Made by a program: the position numbers and the translations under genes | Source of the DNA: Acanthaster planci | Taxonomy: Eukaryota > Echinodermata > Asteroidea > Valvatida > Acanthasteridae | Direction: 5' to 3' | Length of the DNA stretch: 64,000 bases | Assembly: GCF_001949145.1 (NCBI RefSeq) | Contig: NW_019091573.1 | Location: 243,450 to 307,449, forward strand | In this document: piece after piece, positions 46,873 to 59,130 of the stretch | How the letters are laid out: each line of letters opens with the position of its first letter | How positions within the stretch are numbered: position 1 is the stretch's first letter | Notes under the pieces: generated by a model | What the model was told of the DNA's origin: nothing | Database searches by the model: none | The model's input: only the letters and a program-made list of their open reading frames with translations

Positions 46873-49800
46873 GGTGTGGCCATGGGAGTAACGAGAGCCT
46901 GTGAGAAGTGGCTGAACCTATCATAGCCAGTGCATGGTTCACATAGTTATTGCCAGCCAGAGCCACGTAACTGGGACATGGTTTATTACGTCCTGGTGAA
47001 CCCTTTTCCACATAAGCCAACATTTGTCAGTATCTTGAGGATGACCAAGACTACGATTCAAGGATGTCTTGAAGGATCTGCTATAATGTGATGTTGATTA
47101 GTAAAGTGTGTGAATAAACGTATAGTTATTGGTGCAAATAGCCTGAGTTTCTGCAAGCGCCATTAAAACAAAAACAACAAGAAGAAGGATCTGTATAACT
47201 TCAGGATCCGGCCAGAGTCTTGGCCAAGTGTGGCTCTGCACAGATATTAGGAGTTCTTTCTTGCATCGTAGTAAGGTAGAACACCACTCGTACAACATCG
47301 GAAAAGAGAAATGGCAACATTTATGGCACTCCATATTTGATGGTTGATGAATTTCTCTTAGTGTTGGTGAAAATGATAGATGCTGGCTATACTATGACTG
47401 TCAGTATTCCTGGACCAAATGAGTGGAGACATGTCATTTGTGTTTGACCCGATAATATGATGCCTCAACCAGACAGGGATCCTTCACAACACTTGGGTCT
47501 GTTTTCTTTCGGTGTTATTTTCTGTTTTCCGTAGTTTCTATGGGAATGCAATTTTATCCACTTGAAGTTCTGTCTCGGGTTTGTGTGATCCAGTTTCATA
47601 TCCTGGATCTAAGTTCAAACACTGATATTGTCCTGAGTTATCAAAGAATCTTGCAGAGGTTGTGACCTCTACACTTGTTTTTATTCCTGTCACTCTGCTA
47701 AGGATAAATTTGTGAAACACTTCCCTTCTCACCTCACTTCCACTCTGTAATTATTCCATATCCCGTCACTGCTTTTGAACTGACCTCCTTGAACAAATCA
47801 GTCTGACGAGTCAACCGTGGAGCCATCGATATGATGGGGCTCATCAGGTCAAGCTTAATTGCAAGACCATCATTTGAGGTTCACAGGGTTTAATCACAGA
47901 CCATTGGTTCAGATATACAATGTATATGTATAGATGTACTGGATCAACCGTGTAGACAGAAATAAGGTAGTGTCAGCAGTATAGACCCAAGGGGTCTATT
48001 TTAGTGACATGCAGGGGTCAACTGGAGACCAATTGATCTGTAGAAGATTTTCCTTGCAAAGTGCCAGCCTAAGGGAAATTGCTGAAGAAGAACATGTGAA
48101 GAAGTTCTCTCTTGTGCACGCACATGGACACAGCAACAAACCAGCATGGCTCAGCTATGGTCTTATGGGTTAGACTGCAAGACCAGGAAGTCAACTAGGG
48201 CCTGGCTTGATCTAATAAAGCTTTTGGTAAAGTGTAGACCCATGGGGCTGATCAAAGGTGCCTTTCATGATTTGGGTTGTCTCTTTTCTTAGAGAATTCT
48301 ATGGTATTTCCTCCACACCTGGTTCATTTCCTTCCTTAAATTCTTCCAAAAGCTTGATCAAAATTTGATTTTGCTTTACTAGGAATTCTTGGTTGAGTTG
48401 TAGAACAGTAATAAAAAAAAAAATTGTCCCTTCTCTTCATTGGCCCTCTTCCCACTGTTCATCACTTGGCCGCAATTGGTGCAATAGGAAGCCTGTAATC
48501 TTTGTCGGCAAATTCAAGTTTTAACTTGAGACCACCTTTAGAACTTTGCCTTTGGCATTTGTCACATAAAGCAGCAGCATTACTCACAAAGTGAAATAGT
48601 CTCTTCGGCGAGGCTGGGAATTGAGCCCCAGTGGACAATGCACTCAGCCCATGTGTAATTTGCATGTTTCCAGTTCCTAGTAGAAAGGTCGGCCACCTTT
48701 CCTCCCAAAGCCACCTGAGAAATCATTCTTGTGTACCTGGCCAGCAGGCCATAAATCTGGGCTGGGGATCAGCATGAACCCGGCGCGACCTTTATGTCGT
48801 CACGTCTATGCATGAGGCTTGCCCCCTTCCTCATCCGCCTCGCCCCACACAGGTGTACGTTGTGCCATTCCGCACAGACCAGACGGTTTTTTGGTGATTT
48901 GGTCAACACCCCGGCCGGGGAATAAGTTATTCGGTCCAAATCAGAGGTGATGACAAGAAATCTTTCAATTGAGGCTTCTGCATGTAAATGTCACCCCTTT
49001 TATTAGTCCTTTTTCATATTTAACCCATTTTCCCTTGACATGGAAATTCAGACAACTGCGTAGCAGGTCACTCACCATGAGAGGTATATATGCCAAAGAG
49101 TGCAGTAGTATAAGTATATTTGGTAGGGAAAAAAAGGCCGCTTCTGTAGGGTAAAGCAATTCCAAATTGTAAAGCCCTCCAATTTAAGGGAAGAAATTAC
49201 AATGAAAGAGAAAATGTCACACCCTCAATATTGTGGACTTTAAAAAGTAAATTTTTCTTATTCCTGACACCACATTTGTCTGTTGGTTCTAACTCCAAGG
49301 TCAGTAAGCCCTTGTACCTGTCTTAGAAAAAATACCTGTTTTCAATCATTGAGGGTGATGTAAATGTCACAATCACATGTTTACAGTAGTTTGAGCTAAT
49401 GTCTGTTGGTTTATACTCACTGGTATCACACTAAATGTACATCATGCATCATCTTGTGAAGAAATATTTAATGATAATAGTTGTTCCGGTATATTTAACA
49501 CAAGTCATGGATGGTACAATAACTAACAGACGGAGAGACAACATTGTGGACTGTAGCAGACATTTTTGTTCAGGTAACGTATACATGAATTACACACTGT
49601 GTACGTGTGAAACTGCAAGACAGGCTGCCGAGCACGAGTTGGACCCCAGACCAAGTTATTTAGCTAGTACATACAGTATATTAGGCATGTATGGGATGCT
49701 TTGTACAAATGTAAATCATATTACACGTCAGTAACACAGATTGTCAAAAGATTTGACACACTGCTTGCAACCTCCTGTAAATGAAATTTGTAGAGACTAA

Positions 49801-50157
49801 AACTCGATGAGTTTGCTTACTACTGGAATTGGGGTTTTGCAGGCAAATCTTCATCAACATTTCAAAGTTTCGTGGGAGCTTTTACCTAAACAATTTCAGG
49901 GGTTGAGAAGTCATTGAAGTCCCCCAAATTGAATCTGAATCTGACACTCAAATTGCTTGTAACTTCACAAATTGCAGAGTCCCTGTGAAGTCTCACTTGA
50001 GTCTTGTCAATCAAGATTCAATGAGCTTCAGTAAACACCCTTTTTATCCTTTCTGATGACTCAAAATGGATAATTAACCCTGTCTAAAAAAAACAAACAA
50101 AATTGCCACAAAAGCTTGATACCATCCTGCTTTTTCCTTTTTCTTCATCTCCAATAG

Positions 50158-50281
50158 AATGTTCCTGAAGACCATCGCCATGGCGCCGTGGATGGTTATG
50201 TGGTCACCTACCGGTCCCAAGACTCCCTGAGCCCACAGGAGCTAGACATCCCAGGAGATGCCAACCTCGTGTTCCTGACAG
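50158..50281 (+). CDS. Exon m: FN3 domain 4, middle part
   Basis: This 124 bp exon runs phase 0 to phase 1, from a CCAATAG acceptor to an ACAG|GTGCGT donor. It encodes NVPEDHRHGAVDGYVVTYRS and ends VFLTG, just before where the conserved Leu-x-x-W/T-x-Y corner should follow. Aligned to domain 3, the part equivalent to LAKWQEYALQVLGF onward is missing, so at least one more exon beginning in phase 1 must follow. I found no credible candidate between here and 64000. Domain 4 therefore has an extra intron relative to domain 3, and this is the last exon I can support. Confidence 0.92.
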
Positions 50282-50506
50282 GTGCGTAGATTGCTGGCGA
50301 CTGCTTGATTCAGATACATCCTGCAAAGCTCTGCTGAAATTTGTCATAATAACTTACACAGGCTTGTTTGGTACCGTAACCCTTTAGTCACAGCACTGCC
50401 TAAGGTTACCCTGCCTTTCACTCGCTGTACTACCCAAATCTGAATCTTAAGTCTGACATTACAGCTGTGATGTTAAACACCACCGCACCTGAATGAATCT
50501 TACAGC

Positions 50507-50830
50507 TGGTATTGGTAGCAGAGTTGGCTAGTGAGCAAAACCTTGCCCTTTACCACTGCGGTTCTGGGTTCAATTCCCAGCCTTGGCCATACGTGAGTGG
50601 GGTTGTTTGTTGGTTTTCTCCTGTTCCTACAAAGGTTTTTCTCTGTGTTCTCTGGTTTTACTCTCTGCAAAAGTCAATACCCCTGATCTCTGGCTTTGCT
50701 ACCTCGGCAGATGTGGATCGTTTGGCGGCTGCCAGATGCGACCTTATATGTCTTCGGCTGAACCACATTGTCTTCATTGTACAGTGCATTTGAACATGAA
50801 TATACTTTCTAAATGTAAAAGATTGAAAAA
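50507..50830 (+). repeat. tRNA-derived SINE, nearly full length
   Basis: The head contains GAGTTGGCTAGTGAGCAAAA (box-A-like) and CTGGGTTCAATTCCCAG, with a consensus-like box B GGTTCAATTCC at tRNA-like distance. A tail of about 250 bp follows, including TTGTTGGTTTTCTCCTGTTC, TCTCTGGTTTTACTCTCTGC and an A-rich end near AAATGTAAAAGATTG. The layout of tRNA head, fixed body and A-rich end is typical of a SINE. It is the best preserved SINE in the window. Confidence 0.75.
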
Positions 50831-50860
50831 CCTCCTCTCAAAAAGAGTTGGTCCCTTATA

Positions 50861-51140
50861 ATTCACACTAAAAGAGTAAAAATCACTCTAAAAAGTGTGA
50901 AACCACTCCAAAAGAGTGAAATTTATATTCGTTCAAGGAGACAGAATAAGTGACTACTCAAAAAGAGTTGTCACATCTATAGCTCTACTTTAAGAGTGGT
51001 TTTCACTTTGGAGTGGTTTTCACTCTTGGAGAGGTTTTCACTCTTGAAGTGGTTTTCACTCTTCAGAGTGGTTTCAGTCTTCCCAAGTGGTTTTAGAAGA
51101 AACACACTCTTTTGAGAGTAATTTTTCACTGTGTTGGATT
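50861..51140. repeat. CACTCT/AGAGTG repeat element with minisatellite core
   Basis: A core of 18-19 bp units of the form AGTGGTTTTCACTCTTGG repeats about five and a half times from 50993 to about 51094. Each unit is itself partly palindromic (AGAGTG versus CACTCT). Outer segments also use the same words in inverted sense: CACACTAAAAGAGTAAAAATC at the left, and CTCTTTTGAGAGTAATTTTTCACTGTG at the right in two overlapping parts. The whole resembles a non-autonomous element whose centre has expanded as a minisatellite. Confidence 0.75.
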
Positions 51141-53905
51141 TAGAGAGTATGGAATATGCACTTTATACATCTATTAATTAACTTGTATTGTCCCTTGTCA
51201 CCTGATTGTTGAGTAATCAATCGTATTTCAATTGGAATATTCGATGTATAGATGATGACCATTCAATATTCACCATTCAGTATACATGTACCATTGCACA
51301 AGCAGGTGCAGGTGGTATGATTATATTATTGCTGTAGTGTAGTATGGCTTTTCATGCAGACAAAATAGTAGGCAATTACAACACTGTTTCTTCTCATAGA
51401 TGAATACATTTCTGAACTTGTGACGCTGATGAGGATATGCTCAGGCATTCCGTAACTTTTTTCTGAAAGCCGACTCAGAGAATTCCAGGCTCGCTTGGCC
51501 ATGAAGGCCACCTGCCAAACCGCAATTTTTCAGTTTGTGGCCCTGTGTGCTCTGCGTGCTTTGAATTACACCGTGAAAAGGCTCATTGTTCGGTGGCATG
51601 TGGCTCTACTCATGCTTCCGCATTCCCATTGCCTCTTTTCAAAGTGGGGACTACTGTGAAGCTGGTGATTATGATACAAATTCGGTCTTTTCATTTCTGG
51701 GCTATGCACAAAGACCAATTACCATATTTACAAGAGCCAGGGTCTGTCTTCTTTCACCGTGTTTGCTCGAGCGTGGGCCGAGAATAATAGCTGAAAAGCG
51801 GGATGAGGATCTCAATTTTTATGGCAGCTCTATCAGTTTCCCAACTCAAAGGGGTTAATTAGTTCAGGGCTGACGGTAACAAAACTTGGCTAAAATATGG
51901 TTTAGATATACATCTACAATAATACAAAATAAAATCTTTGTCAGCTCTTCCCACTTTTGTTTTCTAATGGTCAACAATAATGAAAAAATCTTCAATTTGA
52001 GATCACCCTAATTTAGACAGTTCTGATGGCAATTGCTTCCCTTTAATTCACATTTTGGAGTAGATAGTTGCTATAATCTAGCAAAAACCTACTTTTTGCA
52101 GACCTCACATAAAACCTTTGGCGTAAATATATCAATAGGTGTTGGAGGAGTGTACAGTCAGGTTGCCGCCTACTCCGGTTGCACCACAGACACAACCACC
52201 CGTACCCAATATCAAAAGAGGGCGCTATCACATAGCTGGTCAGTGCAACTTACAGGCTCGCAATGTGATTTAAAGTTGATGAGCGCTGCATGCAAAGCTA
52301 CCGAATGCAGTGTTTGGTAGTTTTATCGCTCCTACTAGTCATATCCTTAAGAAGCATACAGTACGTCTTTGTCAGTGGAAAAAAAAATACGAAGCCATCT
52401 GCAAATGCGGAAAGTCTACGCATCTGATGTGATTGTGATCGTCACCCACTCCGTGAAATTATTTTGTCATGGTCGTGGTGTAAACAAAACAACCAGTCAA
52501 GAGGTGTTTGCAAGATGGAGCATGTTGATCCATTGATCCCAGGTCACTGAGGTAAGATAATAGGCCTGATTTATGATACACGCCTGTAACGTGAAATTGA
52601 GCAAATATTTCCCTACACTATATTTGTATGCTCAACTGATCAAGGGTAAGAGTTCCATATCCACACCTCATTAATTTTCCCTTGTGGTTTACTAGCCATC
52701 AGAAGTGATAACGTCCTTAAAGTCAAATTTAGTAATGACAACATTAAAGCATTTACCTCGAAAACACTTGAATTTTTCAGGCAAGTGCCGTAGGCTTGTG
52801 CACAGGATATCCATGTATGGAACTCTTTCTTGATCAGGCCTGCAAAGTAAAATACTATGACCTTGTAGTTGCCAGGTCCCTAATGTCACCACCTTTTATC
52901 AAGTCTGATTGGTTTTCACAGTTAGTGGCAAGTGCCTCCCATTCCTGAAGTACTGGTAACTACAGTGAACTAAATCCTGACATCTTGCATCTCATGTTAT
53001 CATAGATAGATGATAAATTGTATGCAAACCTCTTATTTGTTTACCAAGATGGGGGGCGCTGTAGGCGGGGCAATCCATTTTATCATTTTCAAAATCTCAA
53101 TTGGGGCAAGGGGGAGGCTTTTACAGTTGTAGACTTGGTCTCAATTAAAACTAGCTCAGGCAACAACTGCTCAGTAATTGTAATTAACTGTCAGAGGCAA
53201 ACTTTTGATATTTCAGGGGAATGGAGGAAGAAATTGTCCAAGATAATTTTTTTTCAACAGTAAATTTATCCAGCCCAGCGGCCCTTATTTTATTCAACAG
53301 AGGCAGCCCACCCTGCAATGTTCTTTACACCAATGCCCAATTGCCCGTCTACCCTCAGGGTTCTGAGTGGGGGTGGTCCACTGCCCCCTCTGGTTATGTC
53401 ACAGCCTCCTGTGTGTTGCATTATCTCACATGATTTATCTATTTTCTCATTTTCCAGCTTACATTCTCGGTCTTCATCAGCTGAAAAAAAAAGTTACACA
53501 GGATTTATAGGGGCCCTGGATTCTTCTTGGGCTCTCACACCACAACCAAAGAATTTAGAGTTCCAGTTCCTGATCACCTTCCTTATCAAGGATGGATAGC
53601 CACCTGTTGATGGACAGTTATTTTCAGGTCTTGCTCTCTTACACAAATCAGGGAAACTGCCATCCAAGGACTGGGCTCGACATAAAGGATAATGCTGTGG
53701 AATCGGTTGAGAGAGATGTTCTCAAGTATACTGTACAGAAGCAGTATGAGCTATGAGGCAATATGGCTTGATGCCATTCATTGATTGCATTGATTTATGC
53801 ATAATGATGTGTCATTCCCAAAAAAAATCATTCCCAACCTGTTTCCCAAATAAGGCCTGGTCGCATCGTGGTGGAAAAGATTTTCTCTTAATGGACTTAT
53901 TGATG

Positions 53906-54021
53906 NNNNNNNNNNNNNNNNNNNNNNNNNNNNNNNNNNNNNNNNNNNNNNNNNNNNNNNNNNNNNNNNNNNNNNNNNNNNNNNNNNNNNNNNNNNNNNN
54001 NNNNNNNNNNNNNNNNNNNNN
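53906..54021. other. Assembly gap (116 N)
   Basis: A run of undefined bases. The 14-base word TGGACTTATTGATG directly precedes it (53892-53905), and a near-identical TGGACTTATTGAAG lies at 54047-54060. A tandem or dispersed repeat may therefore have caused the break. An open frame drawn across the gap is meaningless. Confidence 0.99.
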
Positions 54022-57000
54022 TGAATATTATCAGTGGATCACCTACTGGACTTATTGAAGTTTTGCGGTTTTCCATTTTTGTGGTTTTAAAATAATCGAG
54101 CTTTTTGTTTTTAGTTTTAGCTTTTAGTTTTTAAGGGTGTCAATGAATGAAGAACAGCTTCTACTTATATTATTTTCTAAAAAGGTTTCAAATGACATGG
54201 ATCCATATGTCAGTTACAAAGAAATGTATTGCCTTCATTTGTTTGCACTTTTACAGAATATAACCACTGCCTGACATTTGGCCTTTCAATGACACTTGGC
54301 TTTGCCTCGTAAAATAGAACAGTCAAGATTTCACCTCATGTTTTTTGTTTCTCTTTTAAACATTTCTTATTATTTTTTACATGCAACAGTAACCTCACAT
54401 GCTTTCAATATCTTCTGTATAGTATTAAATTTGTTGCATAATAAAGTAATATATTACAAAGAAATGACTATTGTCACCTTTGCATTATTGTCTCAATTGA
54501 AATAAAGTATTTGTGTACTTTTTGTTTCTAACTGCCGTAGTCTTTGCAGCAAGGTTCTTAACAATGTGGTGACCCCCACAACAATGGCCTATTAACTTTA
54601 TACCTTAAAGCTTGCACTGATACATGTAGGCTACCTTTCTTTGGGACCATACCAATCGCAAAGCCTGAATATCTGGCGGCAGGGGGTTACAAATACGAGA
54701 TGAATCACGATCCTCGTGGTAGCTGCAGTGTATATTGACAGGCTATAAAAGCGCAATTGCAGTCATTAGGAAACTTGGATAGTTATACAGCATTTAAGGG
54801 CAGACAAAATGGTTAATTTTAGGTTAACAGAGGTTTTGTTTCTTTGCAATGCATTGAGACTGCAGTGGAAAATGGGAATCACAATCACGGTTGGTACCGG
54901 GTTTAACTGATAGAAGGCTAAAATACACAATATGAGGCTGAAACAAGGCTCCTGTAAGTCCATACTGAAAACATTTTTTTTATTGATGCATCTAAAAGAC
55001 CATGATAAGGACTTTCTTTCATCAAAGTTTCATTGCTCCAAGACCTGCACTAATGACCCCATTGCTAATCAAAGATAGGTTTGACTATGAAGCAAATTTA
55101 GGGGTACCCCTAAGTGAAGACTTGCCTCTTAAAATACATTTTTCCCCTAAATTTAGACATCAGTTTTAGTATGTTTAGGGCAGACACAAACTCTAAGCCT
55201 TGCAAATTTCAATGTTCTGCTGCTTTCCGTGGTTAAACAAAGCTTTTAAAACTTTTGTAGCCCTAAAATCATCAAAATCACACATATGTTACTTAAAAAG
55301 TACATAATTTGGCCATTTGTTCTGAAGATGAGGTTGGATTGACCTAAAATTTTGTTCAACCTCGAGGCTACCTGTGACCCCCATATACACCAAATTTCAG
55401 CCAAATTTGTTGACCCCCACCTTATCTGTATGGTGCTCTCGTGGGCACGGTCTTAAACTACTTTGCGACAAAATGGCAGCCAAATGACAACTCCCCAGGG
55501 AGCTGAGATGGTATTTGGAATGTTTTATGAGCCCAGTGACCAAGGGTAACAGTAATAGAAAATGCTATGATCATTGTTAAAAGTACTATATAAAACCTGT
55601 TATTATTACCCCAGACATGCATATAAAGCATATGTCTCGGATTCCGGAGTCCCCGGCAGGAAGTGGTTAGGAAATAAACCTTGCTGTTGCACTCAAAATA
55701 TTCATTACATGTATACTTCAGCACTATGCTTTGAACGAAGTGTTTTAAGAGCATGCTGTTTTATTTTTTATGCCTGATACCTGTGAAAGAAAAGACGCAT
55801 GTCAAGCACAGACTTTGCCCATGTTCACTCATGTCAACACTGTTTCTATTTTTGGCCGTTGGTATGTACAAATCTGTCTTTCTCAGTCAAACACGACATT
55901 GACGTGTGTCAAATCAAGGATTTCGTGAGCAAATCCTTCTGCATTCCCTTGTCCCTCCTTTTCCAAGAACCACTAATGGGAAGCTTTCCATTTATAGAAA
56001 ACACCAATACCCAACAGACCAAGAGGATGCTGGTGAAGAATGGTTAGATCCTGGTGAAGAGAAGTCCCAGCTGTAGACAGCCAGTAAACCAAGATGTTGA
56101 TAACTTCAAATAATAGCTTGCATCAAATTTCCATAATATGCCAATTCCTGTTTGTTCTCATGGTTTTTGTCAAGCCACTACCCACATATCTTTAAAGAGT
56201 AAGGGCAGTACTGTTTCAGATCATGTGCCCTCAAGGAATCTCTTCTTCCAAGGACTCCCAACACTATCCTGAGGTATAAAGTTAACTTGGCGAAACTGCT
56301 TTAATTGGAGGTACTGAACTAGGCCGGGCAACAGTTGTACCAGATGTATCCCCTGGCACGTTTCTGTGATGTGAGTCCCTCTAGAACTCGGCAGACTCTC
56401 CCGGAAACAGACCCCAGACTCAATTTAATTTTTGTCTGCTGCTTGACAACTTCGGGCAGGAGCCTGCCCTGTAAATTCTCATACACGTAATTCGGATGCT
56501 TTGTAATATTGTTGCTGTGTGTGTTGAGTAAGCATTGGATTCTTATTATTTGTGTTGGATTTGTCAGGTAATAAAACTGACAACGCCACCTACAGTTGCA
56601 GCTCCCTTTGCAGGGGTGTGTAAGAACATGTACAGTAGTAAAAACAGGAGGTATGGCCCTGTTAAGTCTTTCATCTCTGGTCAGTGCGTGCATCAATTTT
56701 AATCTTTTTTTTCTCTTTGAGAGCTGCAGCAGCGAACTCTATTGCCTCGCTGCCTCAACATTTTTGTGGGCAGGTTATTATTTTTTACTCGCAATAGGTC
56801 CTGACGAGATCAATTCTTAAAAAATGATAGCAGGCTATGGATATGAAGTTGTTTGTTGTCAGCTTAAAATTATAATCATAATAATGATGGTCTAGTCCCA
56901 AGACTCGACTATGTGTCTGCAGTTGTCTGTACAATCCAACCCTGGAGGAGGGAAAAAAGCCATGTCCCTGCATCAATTCCAAAATATCAGTCTGACCAGA

Positions 57001-58639
57001 GACAAACTATTTTTGGGGGTCTAAAATTTAAACAGTCATTTGGAGAACAGCAGCTGAGAGTATACCTGTAGGACTTCAATTGATACACTTAGAGTGAACT
57101 GTTTCTTATTGTCAATACCTGTTGTGTAGTACTGTGTTTTGTAAAGATCTGCCCATAAATGCTTCCTTGGTGCATAAACATTTCCAAGATGGGAAATTAT
57201 TTTTACCCTTGGCTGCCTCCCCGCCCTTCCCTATTACAGGTCTGGTTCCTGTAGCAAGGTCATGGGAAACCTAGTCATGGTAGACGTGACCTTGAATGAC
57301 AACCTAGTTGGTTAATAATAGTCCAATAGTTTGCTGGTGTGTCTCCTTCATACTGTGCTTTAGTTAAGATATGCTGCTGTCTTGTTGTCAAAAGTTCCTA
57401 TAATGTCTTTAACCATTTCTTGTTGATTGACATGTTGGAGTAATTTTAACTAACAGAATGTATAAATGAATATTATACTCTGCCACAAGCACAAACTCGC
57501 ATAAATATTTGTATTTGAAAGTCTGTGTAATTTTGAATGATTAAACCACGCTACATTTGTTTCAACTATGGATTGAGGGGCAACTCTCTGTAAGAAAAGT
57601 TAGATGGTGATATGAAAGTTGGACTAGCAAACAAAATGCATGAAAAAACCACAGGGATTAGTACATTTACATTCCTGCATGTCTTATTATTCCATGCAGT
57701 ATCAGCTCTAAATGTTGTGCATGCTCATGGTGTTATCTCGCTTCATCATTATGAATAAGCCATAGAGTGTGCTTATTTGTAATCACACTGATGATATAAA
57801 AATGGGGTTTGGTGCAAACGCTTTTGGGAATGTGCTTTTTTAGATGAAGGTCCTTCGTAAATGCCATCAAATTTCCTCTGGATTAGAGATTACAGAAAAC
57901 GTTCTCGATTCGTGCACACAGCGTATGGTTTGTACCAAAATCGGAATTGAGGGGGAGAGGGGTTGGCATGGTGCCAAATGGGCACAGACAAGTGCACAAC
58001 CAAACCAGTCATGCTAAAAAATTTGTGGGGCAGGCTGGCCCATATCTGTGAGATCAGGAAGGAGGGGAGTTTGTGTCGGGGATCACTGGAAGTGCTTTTA
58101 AGGGGAGGGGGAGGGAAAAGGGAACTTTTTTTTCAAACATTCAAGCATGCAAATTGAAGTCATCCGACTTGGAGGCTGTTTTACCAAATTTTGGCTGTGT
58201 GTGTATTTTTGTGTCATCCACTTGTGAAAAGCTCAGAAATTTAAACCTAAAATAGTGATTTTGGAATTTGGTGTCAGATCACCAGTACATTTAAGGCACA
58301 GATCATGCATTTAGCTTGTCTTTCATAATTATTGTGTTGCCTGCTCAGTGTATGAGTTAGATGTCTGGTAACCAAGCGATAATAATAAGAAGCTTTCCTA
58401 AGCTGGGGAAGTGCTCAGAATCACCGAGGTGACTCTATGTTGGCATTAACCCAGGTTGGACATTGTCTTCATTTGCACTACGACTGACATCCAGGGTGTA
58501 AGTCCTCTTAAAATGCAGATTTTTTTTTCTCACTCTTTTGTCTCCAATTTTTAGCTGGCAGAAGCAGCTCAAATGTCGTTCACAAATGCCTTGTGTCCCA
58601 AATTCCATTAATACTGTGTTAAAAGTACTAAATGCGCCC

Positions 58640-59130
58640 ACGGATGATGTATTTTGCAGGAAATGCAACTCCACACTTTCCGCCGTGATGTGTGAACAAT
58701 CTATGTTCGTCGAGTATCTAGCAGTACGTGTTTGCACATGCGTGAAATGCAACCAACCGCCCCTTATGCATCGGAATCAGTGATCCAAGAGCTGGTTTTC
58801 GCTATCCATAAGGTGGGTCAGTGAACCAGCTACAGATCACTGATTGCGATCCGCATCTATGTGAAACGAACAGGACCGAAGTCATAGGTAATGCGGTGTC
58901 TGAAACAGGCTTCCAGAGCTATGTCTAGGTCTGTTGTTTTTGCATCTCCATGCATTTCCAGTGGAGCAAGGACCTAGACCTAGTTTTAGACAACAAAATT
59001 GGCAGAATGTGGGCCAAGCTTTATTGCAATGAAGGCCATTTTGCACATGCGCAAATGCGTACTACTAGACGAACATGGATCATTCACAAACCTTGACAAA
59101 AAGTGTGGAATTGCTTTAAATTACTTCCAT
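58640..59130. repeat. Diverged foldback element
   Basis: The left arm contains GCAACTCCACACTTT, then a GTGAACAATCTATGTTCGTC block, then GCACATGCG-GAAATG (about 58665-58750). It matches the reverse complement of the right arm at about 59030-59125, which reads in that orientation as GCAATTCCACACTTT, GTGAATGATCCATGTTCGTC and GCGCATGTGCAAAATG. Nested shorter inverted pairs lie inside (AGTGATC...AACCAGCT near 58775-58850; CTAGGTCT...AGACCTAG near 58924-58982). No protein is encoded. Confidence 0.7.

Larger units (their letters stand above)
39985..50157 (+). other. Intron 12, about 10.2 kb
   Basis: This intron splits FN3 domain 4 after the core Trp. It contains a reverse-orientation copy of repeat R3 (about 42110-42490), two SINE-like sequences (about 44255-44400 and 44400-44660) and a short inverted-repeat element (46658-46872). 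The acceptor is CTCCAATAG. No exon-like open frame or domain is visible between them. Confidence 0.75.

Noticed and set aside
48601-48660. Another tRNA-like box B on the - strand (GGCTCAATTCC)
   Set aside because: Only box B is recognisable. Box A and a tail are not clear, so it is below the level at which I would list a SINE.
53753-54058. Open frame running through the N gap
   Set aside because: About 39 of its residues are undefined bases, so it is an artefact.
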